Below, piece after piece: positions 56,723-64,000 of a stretch of DNA of 64,000 nt. The stretch covers positions 3,315,501 to 3,379,500 of the forward strand of contig CP018227.1 in NCBI GenBank assembly GCA_016865035.1. Direction: 5' to 3'. The notes under the pieces were generated by a model. That model saw nothing but the letters and a program-made list of their open reading frames with translations. It made no database searches and was not told the DNA's origin. A program made the position numbers and the translations under genes. Source of the DNA: Kordiimonadales bacterium IMCC3096 (GTDB taxonomy: Bacteria; Pseudomonadota; Alphaproteobacteria; Minwuiales; Minwuiaceae). Positions within the stretch are counted from its first letter, which is position 1; each line of letters opens with the position of its first letter.

Positions 56723-57982
56723 ATGCAATTCGGCGTCTTTTACGAACTGCAACTGCCAAAGCCCTGGAACGAGGGGGACGAGCACAGACTGTTCCAGAAC
56801 GCGCTGGAACAGGTAGAGCTGGCTGATCGTCTGGGGATCGATTACGCGTGGGCCGTCGAGCATCATTTCCTGGAGGAATACAGCCATTGCGCCTCGCCGG
56901 AGGTGTTTCTGGCGGCTGCGGCAGGGCGGACGCAGAACATCCGGATCGGTCACGGCATTCGCCAGGTCATTCCCAACTACAATCACCCTGCCCGCACGGC
57001 GGAGGGGATCGCGACGCTGGACCTGGTGTCCAACGGGCGGGCACAGTTCGGCATCGGCGAAGGCGCGACACGCCTGGAACTGCATGGCTTCGGCATCCCG
57101 GCGAAGGAGAAGCGCAACATGGCGCTGGAGGCGGCCGAGCAGGTTGCCAACATGATGGTGATGAACCCCTATCCCGGCTACGAGAGCGAGAACTTCTCGG
57201 TACCCTGCCGCAACGTGGTGCCGAAGCCGCTGCAGAAGCCGCATCCGCCCATGTGGATGGCCTGCACCAACCGCGACACGATCCGCGTGGCGGCACAACT
57301 GGGTGTCGGCGCCCTGGCCTTCAGCTTCCTCGACCCGGAGGAGGCGCAGAGCTGGTCAAAGATCTACTACGACATCATCAAGTCGGAGGAATGTGTCCCC
57401 ATCGGTCATGCGGTCAACGCCAATATCGCCATGGTCTCGGCCTTCTCGCTGCATCATGACCGCGAAACCGCGATCCGGCAGGGGCAGGAAGGGTTCGAGT
57501 TCTTCGGCTTTGCCATGCGCCAGCTCGTGGCCGAGGACGTGAAGCCGGGACGCACGACGATCTGGGAGGATTTCCAGGCCCAGCGCAAGGTGCGTGAAGA
57601 CGAGATGGTTGCCGCCGCGGCGGGCGAGAATGATGCCGCCCGGTTGCTGCATGCGCCCGGTATCGGCACGCCCGATGACTTCCGTGACCATATCCGGAAT
57701 TTTGAGGCCGCTGGTGTCGATCAGATCATCCTGCTGCAGCAGGCGGGCCGCAACACGCATGAGCAGATCTGCGCTTCATTGAACCTGTTTGCTGATGAGG
57801 TCCTGCCCGAGTTCAAGGCCAGGCAGGCCGAGAAGGAAGCGGCAAAGGCAAAGGAACTCGCGCCGTACATCGAAGCGGCCCTGGCACGGAAGAAGCGGAT
57901 GCCGGAACTCAGCGACGACGAGATTCCGGTCGTCAAGGCATCGGTCAAGTCGGTTCAGGTCAACCGCGGCGCGGCCGCCTGA
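56723..57982 (+). CDS. LLM class flavin-dependent oxidoreductase
   Basis: A 419-residue bacterial-luciferase-like monooxygenase, starting MQFGVFYELQLPKPW with AVEHHFLEEYSH and the IRIGHGIRQVIP and NGRAQFGIGEG segments of the TIM barrel. It uses FMNH2 (or possibly F420H2 in some relatives) with O2. Tempting to link to the F420 genes 3 kb upstream, but the sequence looks like the FMN-type branch. ATG 56723 has GGGGAGAGA upstream. Operon with the hydrolase 4 bases later. Confidence 0.88.
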   Translation: MQFGVFYELQLPKPWNEGDEHRLFQNALEQVELADRLGIDYAWAVEHHFLEEYSHCASPEVFLAAAAGRTQNIRIGHGIRQVIPNYNHPARTAEGIATLDLVSNGRAQFGIGEGATRLELHGFGIPAKEKRNMALEAAEQVANMMVMNPYPGYESENFSVPCRNVVPKPLQKPHPPMWMACTNRDTIRVAAQLGVGALAFSFLDPEEAQSWSKIYYDIIKSEECVPIGHAVNANIAMVSAFSLHHDRETAIRQGQEGFEFFGFAMRQLVAEDVKPGRTTIWEDFQAQRKVREDEMVAAAAGENDAARLLHAPGIGTPDDFRDHIRNFEAAGVDQIILLQQAGRNTHEQICASLNLFADEVLPEFKARQAEKEAAKAKELAPYIEAALARKKRMPELSDDEIPVVKASVKSVQVNRGAAA

Positions 57983-57986
57983 GGTC

Positions 57987-58895
57987 GTGGAGACGAAGCT
58001 GTCGTCCGTCAGGGCGGGATCGCTGGAGATTGCCTTTGTGGAGACCGGCCCGGCTGATGGCTGGCCGGTCATCCTCTCGCACGGGTTTCCCTATGGCCCG
58101 GAGAGCTATGGCGATGTGACGCCGCTGCTCGCGGCGGAGGGCGCGCGGGTGATCGTGCCGTTCCTGCGTGGATATGGTCCGACGCGGTCCCGTGACCCGG
58201 ACACGCCCAGGTCAGGCGAGCAGGCGGCACTCGGCGCGGATCTGCGGGCACTGATGGACGCCCTGGAGATCGGACAGGCCGTACTTGGTGGCTACGACTG
58301 GGGTGGACGGGCCGGCTGCGTGGTGGCGGCACTCTGGCCGGAGCGGGTGTCGGCGCTGGTTTCCGTGAATGGCTACAACATCCAGAACATCGCGCGCAGC
58401 ATGGAGCCGGCAGCCGCCGTGGATGAGTACGCCTACTGGTACCAGTACTACTTCCATTCGGAGCGGGGGCGGGCCGGGCTGACCCGGAACCGTCGGGACA
58501 TATGCCACCTGCTGTGGCGGCTGTGGTCGCCGAAGTGGGCCTTTGACCAGGCGACCTTCGACGCCACGGCGGCGCATTTCGACAATCCGGACTTCGTTGA
58601 GGTCGTCATCCATTCCTACCGTCACCGCTACGGTCTCGTCGCGGGCGATCCGGCGGTGGCGGAGATCGAGCGACGGCTGGCGGAGCAGCCGGACATCACC
58701 GTCCCGTCCATCACCATCGACGGCGACAGTGACGGGGTGCTGGGCACGGGAGGCACCGCCCACCATGCGCGCAGGTTCACCGGGCCGCATGAACACAGGA
58801 TCCTAGCCAACATCGGTCACAATGTGCCGCAGGAAGCCCCGGAGGAATTTGCCCGGGCCATTCTCGACGCCAGGGCGCTCAGTTCACCTCGGTGA
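57987..58895 (+). CDS. Alpha/beta hydrolase
   Basis: A 302-residue esterase/haloalkane-dehalogenase-fold protein. The N-terminal HGFPYGPESY is the HG oxyanion motif, and GGYDWGGRAG carries Asp as nucleophile (not Ser), as in epoxide hydrolases and haloalkane/fluoroacetate dehalogenases. A late NIGHNVPQEAP supplies the His. GTG 57987 starts 4 bases after the monooxygenase stop. It probably processes the monooxygenase product. Confidence 0.85.
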   Translation: METKLSSVRAGSLEIAFVETGPADGWPVILSHGFPYGPESYGDVTPLLAAEGARVIVPFLRGYGPTRSRDPDTPRSGEQAALGADLRALMDALEIGQAVLGGYDWGGRAGCVVAALWPERVSALVSVNGYNIQNIARSMEPAAAVDEYAYWYQYYFHSERGRAGLTRNRRDICHLLWRLWSPKWAFDQATFDATAAHFDNPDFVEVVIHSYRHRYGLVAGDPAVAEIERRLAEQPDITVPSITIDGDSDGVLGTGGTAHHARRFTGPHEHRILANIGHNVPQEAPEEFARAILDARALSSPR

Positions 58896-59532
58896 TGAAC
58901 TGCTCCAGGTCGCCCAGACCGACCTGACGACGCTCATAGGCCAGGCCGAGCTTCTCCGCCGCCAGTTCGGCTGCACGGTCCAGTTCCGCGCTCTGCGTCT
59001 GGGCCAGATAGATCACCTTCTCGTAGTTGCCGAAGTACATGTCCCGCAGTTCCGGATGGCGGTCGAGGCCGAGGGACCGGATGACCAGCGTATCGAACTG
59101 CCGGACCAGGAAGTCGGTGAGGTAGAAACTGGTCATGTCGTCGTCACCGGCAGCCTCGAAGGCCCTGTTGCCGGAATAGAACGCGTAGCAGTGCGGTCCC
59201 GGGATGCGCTCGACACCTTCCTCCGCGCAGACCTTGTCCAGCAGGCCGCCGGTGCCGCAGTCGGCATAGCCGACGACAACGCGGCCATAGTTCCCGCGCG
59301 CGGCACGCACGGCTTCGCGCACGGCCTCCGGGATCTTCTCCGGCGTGTTGTGCAGGGTGGCAGGCAGGCAGCGCAGCGCCAGATGCGACAGGCCGTTGCG
59401 CCCGATGATGGAGCCGATCTCGCGCGCAAGCGCGCCACAGGCGATGATCAGGGTCCTGTCCTGTGCCTGTTCGCTCAGATCAGGGCCGCACCGCGGTCGT
59501 GCTGATCGGGGAGGGCGAGTGGTGTCTGCCAT
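58879..59532 (-). CDS. DUF1638 domain protein next to corrinoid methyltransferase genes
   Basis: A 217-residue protein with LIIACGALAREIG, GYADCGTGGLLD and IPGPHCYAFYSG, matching DUF1638. This family is often found next to MttB-type genes, and Cys in ADCGTGG and PHCY suggest metal or corrinoid chemistry. ATG 59532 (with GGAAAG upstream) is preferred to the TTG at 59568. Downstream of the corrinoid gene on the same strand; overlaps the hydrolase by 17 bases tail to tail. Confidence 0.82.
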   Translation of the reverse strand: MADTTRPPRSARPRCGPDLSEQAQDRTLIIACGALAREIGSIIGRNGLSHLALRCLPATLHNTPEKIPEAVREAVRAARGNYGRVVVGYADCGTGGLLDKVCAEEGVERIPGPHCYAFYSGNRAFEAAGDDDMTSFYLTDFLVRQFDTLVIRSLGLDRHPELRDMYFGNYEKVIYLAQTQSAELDRAAELAAEKLGLAYERRQVGLGDLEQFITEVN

Positions 59533-59695
59533 GGTCTTGCTTTCCGGTTCATGAGAAATGGAAGTCAAACCCTGTCGTGCGATGATTGCGTCACCGCTTC
59601 CGCGCAGGGACCCAACCGGCCCCTGTCTGTTGCAGTTTCCTGTTCAGGTCATGCCTTTCCGGCCCCGGTCAGGGATGGCAGGCGTGCCCGATGTC

Positions 59696-60403
59696 TCAGT
59701 TGCCGGACGAGAGCTGGTTGTGGCGACGGGCAATCAGTTCCTTCGCCGTCTCGACCGTGACAGCCGCGTCGCGGCAATAGGCGTCCGCGCCGACAGCTTC
59801 CGCGAACTCCTCGTTCAGCGGGGCACCGCCGACCATGACGATATAGTCGTCGCGAATGCCCTTTTCCTTCATCGTGTCCACCACGACCTTCATGTAGGGC
59901 ATGGTGGTGGTCAGCAGGGCGGACATGCCCAGGATCTCGGGCTTGTGCTCCTCCAGCGCGTCGAGATAGTTCTCGACCGGGTTGTTGATGCCCAGATCGA
60001 TGACCTCGAAGCCGGCGCCTTCCATCATCATGCCGACCAGATTCTTGCCGATGTCGTGGATGTCGCCCTTCACGGTGCCGATCACCATCTTGCCGACCTT
60101 CGGCGCGCCGGTTTCCACCAGCAGCGGGCGCAGGATGAACATGCCGGCCTTCATGGCATTGGCGGACAGCAGCACCTCCGGCACGAACAGGATGCCGTCA
60201 CGGAAGTCGATGCCGACGATCCGCATCCCCTCCACCAGCGCCTGGGTGAGAATGTCGTACGGGGCCCACCCACGCTCCAGCAGGATGTTGACGGCTTCCT
60301 CGATCTCTTCCTTCAGACCGTCGTAGAGGTCGTCATGCATCTGCTGGACGAGCTCGGCATCGTCCAGTTCGGACAGGACGACATCATCGTCTTCATCGGC
60401 CAT
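59696..60403 (-). CDS. Cobalamin-binding corrinoid protein (MtgC/MttC-like)
   Basis: A 235-residue carrier of a methyl-corrinoid. The N-terminal helical cap (LVQQMHDDLYDGLKEEI) is followed by a Rossmann B12 domain with GDIHDIGKNLVG, the DxHxxG motif whose His ligates cobalt, and SALLTTTMPYM plus VGGAPLNEEFA. It shuttles methyl groups between MttB-like methyltransferase and a folate- or homocysteine-linked acceptor. ATG 60403 starts MADEDDD; an upstream TTG/ATG is less likely. Divergent from mttB. Confidence 0.9.
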   Translation of the reverse strand: MADEDDDVVLSELDDAELVQQMHDDLYDGLKEEIEEAVNILLERGWAPYDILTQALVEGMRIVGIDFRDGILFVPEVLLSANAMKAGMFILRPLLVETGAPKVGKMVIGTVKGDIHDIGKNLVGMMMEGAGFEVIDLGINNPVENYLDALEEHKPEILGMSALLTTTMPYMKVVVDTMKEKGIRDDYIVMVGGAPLNEEFAEAVGADAYCRDAAVTVETAKELIARRHNQLSSGN

Positions 60404-60666
60404 GGCAACAGTTCTCCGCACGCAACCACGATATGGGTCAAGCTGTTGGTCAATATGGCGAAGCCGCGCCTGATCCGGTGTGTCGATTACGACAGGATGC
60501 GTCGTTCTTTGCGACGCGGGTCACGCACCGAACGATCGTGGCTGTTCCCGGCGCGGCGGCGCAGTGACGCGAACTGGCAAGCCACCCGTGCGCGCTGTCT
60601 ATACTCAGGATGAACGGATGGGGTGGCCCATTCAGTCTGTTTCCTTGAATCGGGGGGTTTTCGGCC

Positions 60667-62259
60667 ATGGCAACTGACAGCAGCAACGACGACGCAGCCG
60701 TTACGGCCGATGGCGCTGAGAGCACGGGGCGCAGGCGCGGTCGACGTGGTGGCGGCGCCGAGAACCGGCGCGAGGGCCGTCGTGGCGGTGGCATGGAGAA
60801 GCAGCGCTTCATCACGCGCAAGCTGAAGCCGTTCGAGGTTCTGACCGACGAGGGGCTGGAACTGATCGAATACAATGCCGAGACGGTGCTGGAGGAGATC
60901 GGCATCGAATTCCGCGACGACCCGGAGGCGCTGCAGATGTGGCGCGATGCCGGTGCCGATGTGGACGGAGAGCGGGTGCGGTTTCCACGCGGTCTCTGCC
61001 GCAAGCTGATCGAGACGGCTCCGGCGACCTTCACCCAGCATGCCCGCAACAGCGAGCGCAATGTGGAGATCGGTGGCAACAACACGGTCTTCGCCCCGGT
61101 CTATGGGCCGCCGTTCGTGCGCGATCTGGACGGCAAGCGGCGCTACGCGACCATTGAGGATTTCCGGACCATCGTGAAGCTGGCCTACATGGCGCCGTCG
61201 ATGCATCACTCCGGCGGGACAGTCTGCGAGCCGGTGGACGTGCCGGTGAACAAGCGTCACCTGGACATGATCTACAGCCACATCCGCTATTCCGACAAGG
61301 CCTTCATGGGCTCCGTCACCCACCCGGACCGGGCGGCGGACACGGTGGAAATGGCGCAGATGCTGTTCGGCGCCGATTTCGTCGACCAGAACTGCGTGCT
61401 GGTGTCGCTGATCAACGCCAACTCGCCGATGGTCTTCGACGACACAATGCTGGGGGCGCTGAAGACCTACGCCCGCGCCAATCAGGCCTGCATCGTGACG
61501 CCGTTCATCCTGTCCGGCGCGATGGCCCCTGTGACACCGGCCGGTGTTCTGACCCAGACCCTGGCCGAGGCGCTGGCCGGCATGGCCTTCACGCAGCTCT
61601 GCCGCCCCGGTGCCCCGGTGATCTTCGGCAGCTTTGCCAGCTCCATGTCGATGCAGTCCGGCGCGCCCACCTTCGGGACCCCGGAACCGGCCCTGATCCT
61701 CTACGGCGCGGCGCAGCTCGCGCGGCGTATCGGGGTGCCCTTCCGTTCCGGTGGTGCACTCTGCGGTTCCAAGGTGATGGATGCGCAGGCGGCCTACGAA
61801 AGCCAGGCGACGCTGATCCCGACCGTCATGGGCGGTGTCAACTTCGCACTGCACAGCGCGGGCTGGCTGGAGGGCGGGCTGGTCTCCTCGTTCGAGAAGT
61901 TCGTGCTCGACTGCGACCAGCTTGCCATGATGCAGCGCTTCGCGGACGGGATCGACCTGTCACCGAACGGGCAGGCCATGGACGCGATCCGGGAGGTTGG
62001 TCCCGGCGCGCATTACCTCGGCTGCGCCCATACGCAGGCCAATTTCAAGTCGGCATTCTACCTGTCGCCGCTGACCGACAACAATTCCTACGAGCAATGG
62101 GCGGCGGAGGGCGAGCGTCGGCTGGAGGACCGCGGCCGTGACCTGGTCCGCAAGTGGCTCGACGCCTATGAGGCACCGGCGCTGGATCCCTCGATCGACG
62201 AGGCGCTGAACGACTTCATCCGCCGCAAGAAGGATTCGATGCCCGACGCCTTTGCCTGA
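60667..62259 (+). CDS. mttB: Trimethylamine/glycine-betaine methyltransferase family protein (MttB-like, no Pyl)
   Basis: A 530-residue TIM-barrel methyltransferase of the MttB superfamily. No in-frame amber codon interrupts the gene, so it is a non-pyrrolysine member such as glycine-betaine (MtgB) or other quaternary-amine demethylases. A GR-rich leader (about residues 20-43) precedes the core from MEKQRFITRKLKPF, and ATG 60788 within it is a possible internal start. Core segments GGTVCEPVDVPV, SGAPTFGTPEP and GGVNFALHSAGWLEGG are family-typical. Substrate unproven. Confidence 0.88.
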   Translation: MATDSSNDDAAVTADGAESTGRRRGRRGGGAENRREGRRGGGMEKQRFITRKLKPFEVLTDEGLELIEYNAETVLEEIGIEFRDDPEALQMWRDAGADVDGERVRFPRGLCRKLIETAPATFTQHARNSERNVEIGGNNTVFAPVYGPPFVRDLDGKRRYATIEDFRTIVKLAYMAPSMHHSGGTVCEPVDVPVNKRHLDMIYSHIRYSDKAFMGSVTHPDRAADTVEMAQMLFGADFVDQNCVLVSLINANSPMVFDDTMLGALKTYARANQACIVTPFILSGAMAPVTPAGVLTQTLAEALAGMAFTQLCRPGAPVIFGSFASSMSMQSGAPTFGTPEPALILYGAAQLARRIGVPFRSGGALCGSKVMDAQAAYESQATLIPTVMGGVNFALHSAGWLEGGLVSSFEKFVLDCDQLAMMQRFADGIDLSPNGQAMDAIREVGPGAHYLGCAHTQANFKSAFYLSPLTDNNSYEQWAAEGERRLEDRGRDLVRKWLDAYEAPALDPSIDEALNDFIRRKKDSMPDAFA

Positions 62260-62366
62260 AAGGACAGTGACCGGACGGCGATGACGCTGGGGGACAGGTA
62301 TTACAGCCGCGCCCTGGCCGAGGCGTTCGGGTTCAGGACAGGCTGACAGGAGAGCCGTTCATCCGG

Positions 62367-62387
62367 TTGATAGAAAAAAACTATCAA
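62367..62387. promoter_or_regulatory. Palindrome with A7 loop upstream of the BI-1 family gene
   Basis: TTGATAG and CTATCAA (7-bp arms) flank exactly seven A bases, 105 bases before the Bax-inhibitor-1 ATG. Operator-like or terminator-like for mttB; not assignable. Confidence 0.45.
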
Positions 62388-62492
62388 AACTGCGCACATG
62401 TTCGATGGATGTTCCGGTTTTCCTTGATTCACGGGGGCTATGGGCCAATATCATTCCCAGTACGAATTCAACTCACAGGGAGTTTGTCAAAA

Positions 62493-63215
62493 ATGGCAAC
62501 CAATGCTGACCAGCGCTATGGCGCAACGGCCAGTGGCGCTCAGGCCGCCGAACTAGACCAGGGCCTGCGCAAGTACATGCTCGGCGTCTACAACTACATG
62601 GCGTCGGGGCTCCTCGTCAGTGGCGTCGTGGCGCTGCTGGTGTCCAGTTCGCCGTCGATGATGCAGGCGATCTTCGGCTCCGGCCTCGGCATCGTCGTCA
62701 TGCTGGCTCCGATCGGCATCCTTCTGGTGATGTCCTTCGCCCAGAACAAGCTCAGCACCCCGGTGATGCAGGCGCTCTACTGGCTGATGGTGGCGATGTT
62801 CGGCGTTTCGATGTCGACGATATTCATCGCCTATACCGATGCTTCGGTCGTGCGCGTGTTCATGATCACCGCAGCCTCCTTCGCCGGTCTCAGCCTGTTC
62901 GGCTATACCACCAAGAAGAACCTGTCCGGCATGGGCAGCTTCCTGATGATGGGCCTGATCGGCCTGATCATCGCCTCCGTCGTGAACATCTTCATGGAAT
63001 CCTCCATGATGCAGATGGTCATTTCGATGGTCGGTGTGCTGATCTTCGCGGGCCTGACCGCCTTCGATACGCAGCGGATCAAGTCGACCTACATCCAGCA
63101 CCGGATGGAAGGCGATGTGGCTGTCCGCTCCGCGATCTTCGATGCGGTGGCGCTGTACTTGAACTTCGTCAACCTGTTCATGATGCTGATGCATCTGCTG
63201 GGCGACCGCGAATAG
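62493..63215 (+). CDS. Bax inhibitor-1/YccA family membrane protein
   Basis: A 240-residue protein with about seven hydrophobic helices, the TMBIM fold. LRKYMLGVYNYM opens the first segment and the C-terminal FDTQRIKSTYIQH plus ALYLNFVNLFMMLMHLL carries the conserved Asp and helix. Proposed to leak calcium or protect membrane proteases such as FtsH; role in bacteria uncertain. ATG 62493 gives MATNADQRYG. Followed by a strong terminator. Confidence 0.9.
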   Translation: MATNADQRYGATASGAQAAELDQGLRKYMLGVYNYMASGLLVSGVVALLVSSSPSMMQAIFGSGLGIVVMLAPIGILLVMSFAQNKLSTPVMQALYWLMVAMFGVSMSTIFIAYTDASVVRVFMITAASFAGLSLFGYTTKKNLSGMGSFLMMGLIGLIIASVVNIFMESSMMQMVISMVGVLIFAGLTAFDTQRIKSTYIQHRMEGDVAVRSAIFDAVALYLNFVNLFMMLMHLLGDRE

Positions 63216-63241
63216 GCTTCGCGACTGCCAGTCTGATCGGG

Positions 63242-63272
63242 AAAGGCCCGGTGGTTCGCCACCGGGCCTTTT
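63242..63272 (+). terminator. Rho-independent terminator after the BI-1 gene
   Basis: Perfect 13-bp arms AAAGGCCCGGTGG and CCACCGGGCCTTT around a TTCG loop, then TCATTTG. Lies 27 bases after the stop. Very stable. Confidence 0.9.
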
Positions 63273-63319
63273 CATTTGTAGAATGCACGACGGATTCGAA
63301 CCGGGGGAGGGGAACACCC

Positions 63320-64000
63320 ATGCGCATCGTCATTGCCATGATGAAACACGAGACCAACACCTTCTCGCCCGTGGTGACCGACTGGGCACGCTTCACCGGC
63401 TGGGGCAGCTTTCTGGGGGACGAGGCGCTGGCGGCCTATGACGGCACCGGGATGCCGTTTGCCGCCTATCTGGACCTGGCGCGGGCGCGTGGCGCGGAGA
63501 TCGTGACCCCGGTGGCGGCGGAGGCGATGCCGTCGGGCAAGGTGCAGCGGGACGCCTACGAGCTGATGGCCGGGGCAATCGTTGATGCGGTGGCGGACGG
63601 CTGCGATGCCGTGATGCTGGACCTGCACGGTGCGATGGTGGCGGAGCATACCTTCGATGGGGAGGGGGAGTTGCTGCGCCGCATCCGTGCCGTGGCCCCG
63701 GACGTGCCCATCGCGGTCACCTGCGACCTGCACTGCAACCTGACCGATGCCATGGTCGACAATTGCGACGCCCTGATCGGCTACAAGACCTACCCGCATG
63801 TGGACATGCATGAGATGGGGCAGCAGATCGGTGACGTGCTGCTGCGGATGCTGGATGGAGAGGTCACGCCGGTCATGCGCTGGGGCAACCTGCCACTGCT
63901 GTCGCAGACCCTGATGCAGGGCACCGACGATGAGCCGATGAAGAGCCTGATCGCCATGGCCCGGGCGGCGGAGCAGCGCCCCGGCGTGCTGGCCGCGACG
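63320..64000 (+). CDS. M81 family metallopeptidase (MlrC/microcystinase-C-like), N-terminal part
   Basis: The visible 227 residues start MRIVIAMMKHETNTFSP, with MLDLHGAMV and VTCDLHCNLT, which carry the zinc-site Asp/His of M81 peptidases, then YKTYPHVDMHEMG. Family length is about 490, so the C-terminal half is beyond the window. Despite the MlrC name, most members do not degrade microcystin. ATG 63320 follows GGGGGAGGGG. Confidence 0.9.
   Translation, partial: MRIVIAMMKHETNTFSPVVTDWARFTGWGSFLGDEALAAYDGTGMPFAAYLDLARARGAEIVTPVAAEAMPSGKVQRDAYELMAGAIVDAVADGCDAVMLDLHGAMVAEHTFDGEGELLRRIRAVAPDVPIAVTCDLHCNLTDAMVDNCDALIGYKTYPHVDMHEMGQQIGDVLLRMLDGEVTPVMRWGNLPLLSQTLMQGTDDEPMKSLIAMARAAEQRPGVLAAT

Noticed and set aside
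56723-57982. F420-dependent assignment of the LLM oxidoreductase
   Set aside because: The N-terminal segments match FMN-type luciferase-like monooxygenases; proximity to cof genes alone is not enough.
62281-62346. 21-codon open frame after mttB
   Set aside because: Very short, no ribosome binding site of note and no family; cannot be supported.

Overview
The window is high-GC chromosomal DNA of an alphaproteobacterium. It looks like a marine, aerobic, Rhodospirillales-type heterotroph. This rests on the gene orders tig-clpP-clpX-lon-hupB and gyrA-coaD-queA-tgt, a complete ccoNOQP-ccoGHIS cluster with an FnrL-type regulator, a membrane pyrophosphatase, and genes for using marine osmolytes (a DMSP-lyase-family cupin and MttB-type corrinoid methyltransferase genes). 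The genus cannot be fixed from the sequence alone. Almost all of the window is densely packed single-copy genes. There are three tRNA genes (Leu-TAG, Val-TAC, Lys-TTT) and no rRNA or CRISPR array.

Layout. 1-9.1 kb: the start of hppA (cut by the window edge), an MFS transporter, a cyclase-family hydrolase overlapping an FAD amine/amino-acid oxidase, then amidase, bifunctional NAD(P)HX repair enzyme and malonyl-CoA decarboxylase. 9.3-16.2 kb: tRNA-Leu and the proteostasis block (trigger factor with a His-Asp run, ClpP, ClpX, Lon, HU). 16.4-22.1 kb: tRNA-Val, gyrA, coaD and the overlapping queuosine genes queA-tgt. 22.3-24.5 kb: an AT-rich 2.2-kb islet placed exactly at the 3' end of tRNA-Lys and bounded by a 32-bp direct repeat of the tRNA 3' end. 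It carries two overlapping unrecognised genes, a likely IS remnant and a small membrane ORF, and no integrase. 24.6-32 kb: catabolic genes (GST, Zn-ADH plus APH-like/P-loop kinase, DddL-like DMSP lyase, Rieske oxygenase, enoyl-CoA hydratase, proline-racemase-family enzyme).

32-41.2 kb: the microaerobic respiration block, with fnr, a convergent hemerythrin gene, a perfect FNR box and the whole cbb3 oxidase structural and assembly set, ending in a 46-aa ccoS. 41.3-45.2 kb: SnoaL-like protein, OYE-family enzyme, small GatC/AtzG-like subunit with an amidase, and an isolated GIY-YIG protein. 45.3-50.3 kb: a LysR regulator divergent from dabB-dabA, an energy-coupled inorganic-carbon uptake system. 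50.4-54 kb: a TIGR03032-like protein and an npdG-cofE-cofD run for coenzyme F420, uncommon in Proteobacteria.

54-64 kb: a glycine-zipper lipoprotein, a Lys/Ala-rich small protein, a PAS protein, a haloacid dehalogenase, a luciferase-like monooxygenase with an alpha/beta hydrolase, a divergent corrinoid/MttB methyl-transfer locus with a DUF1638 partner, a Bax-inhibitor-1 family membrane protein, and a truncated MlrC-like M81 peptidase. The clearest candidate for something undescribed is the tRNA-Lys islet. The F420 run, the Ser/Thr proline-racemase homologue and the His-Asp trigger factor are secondary.
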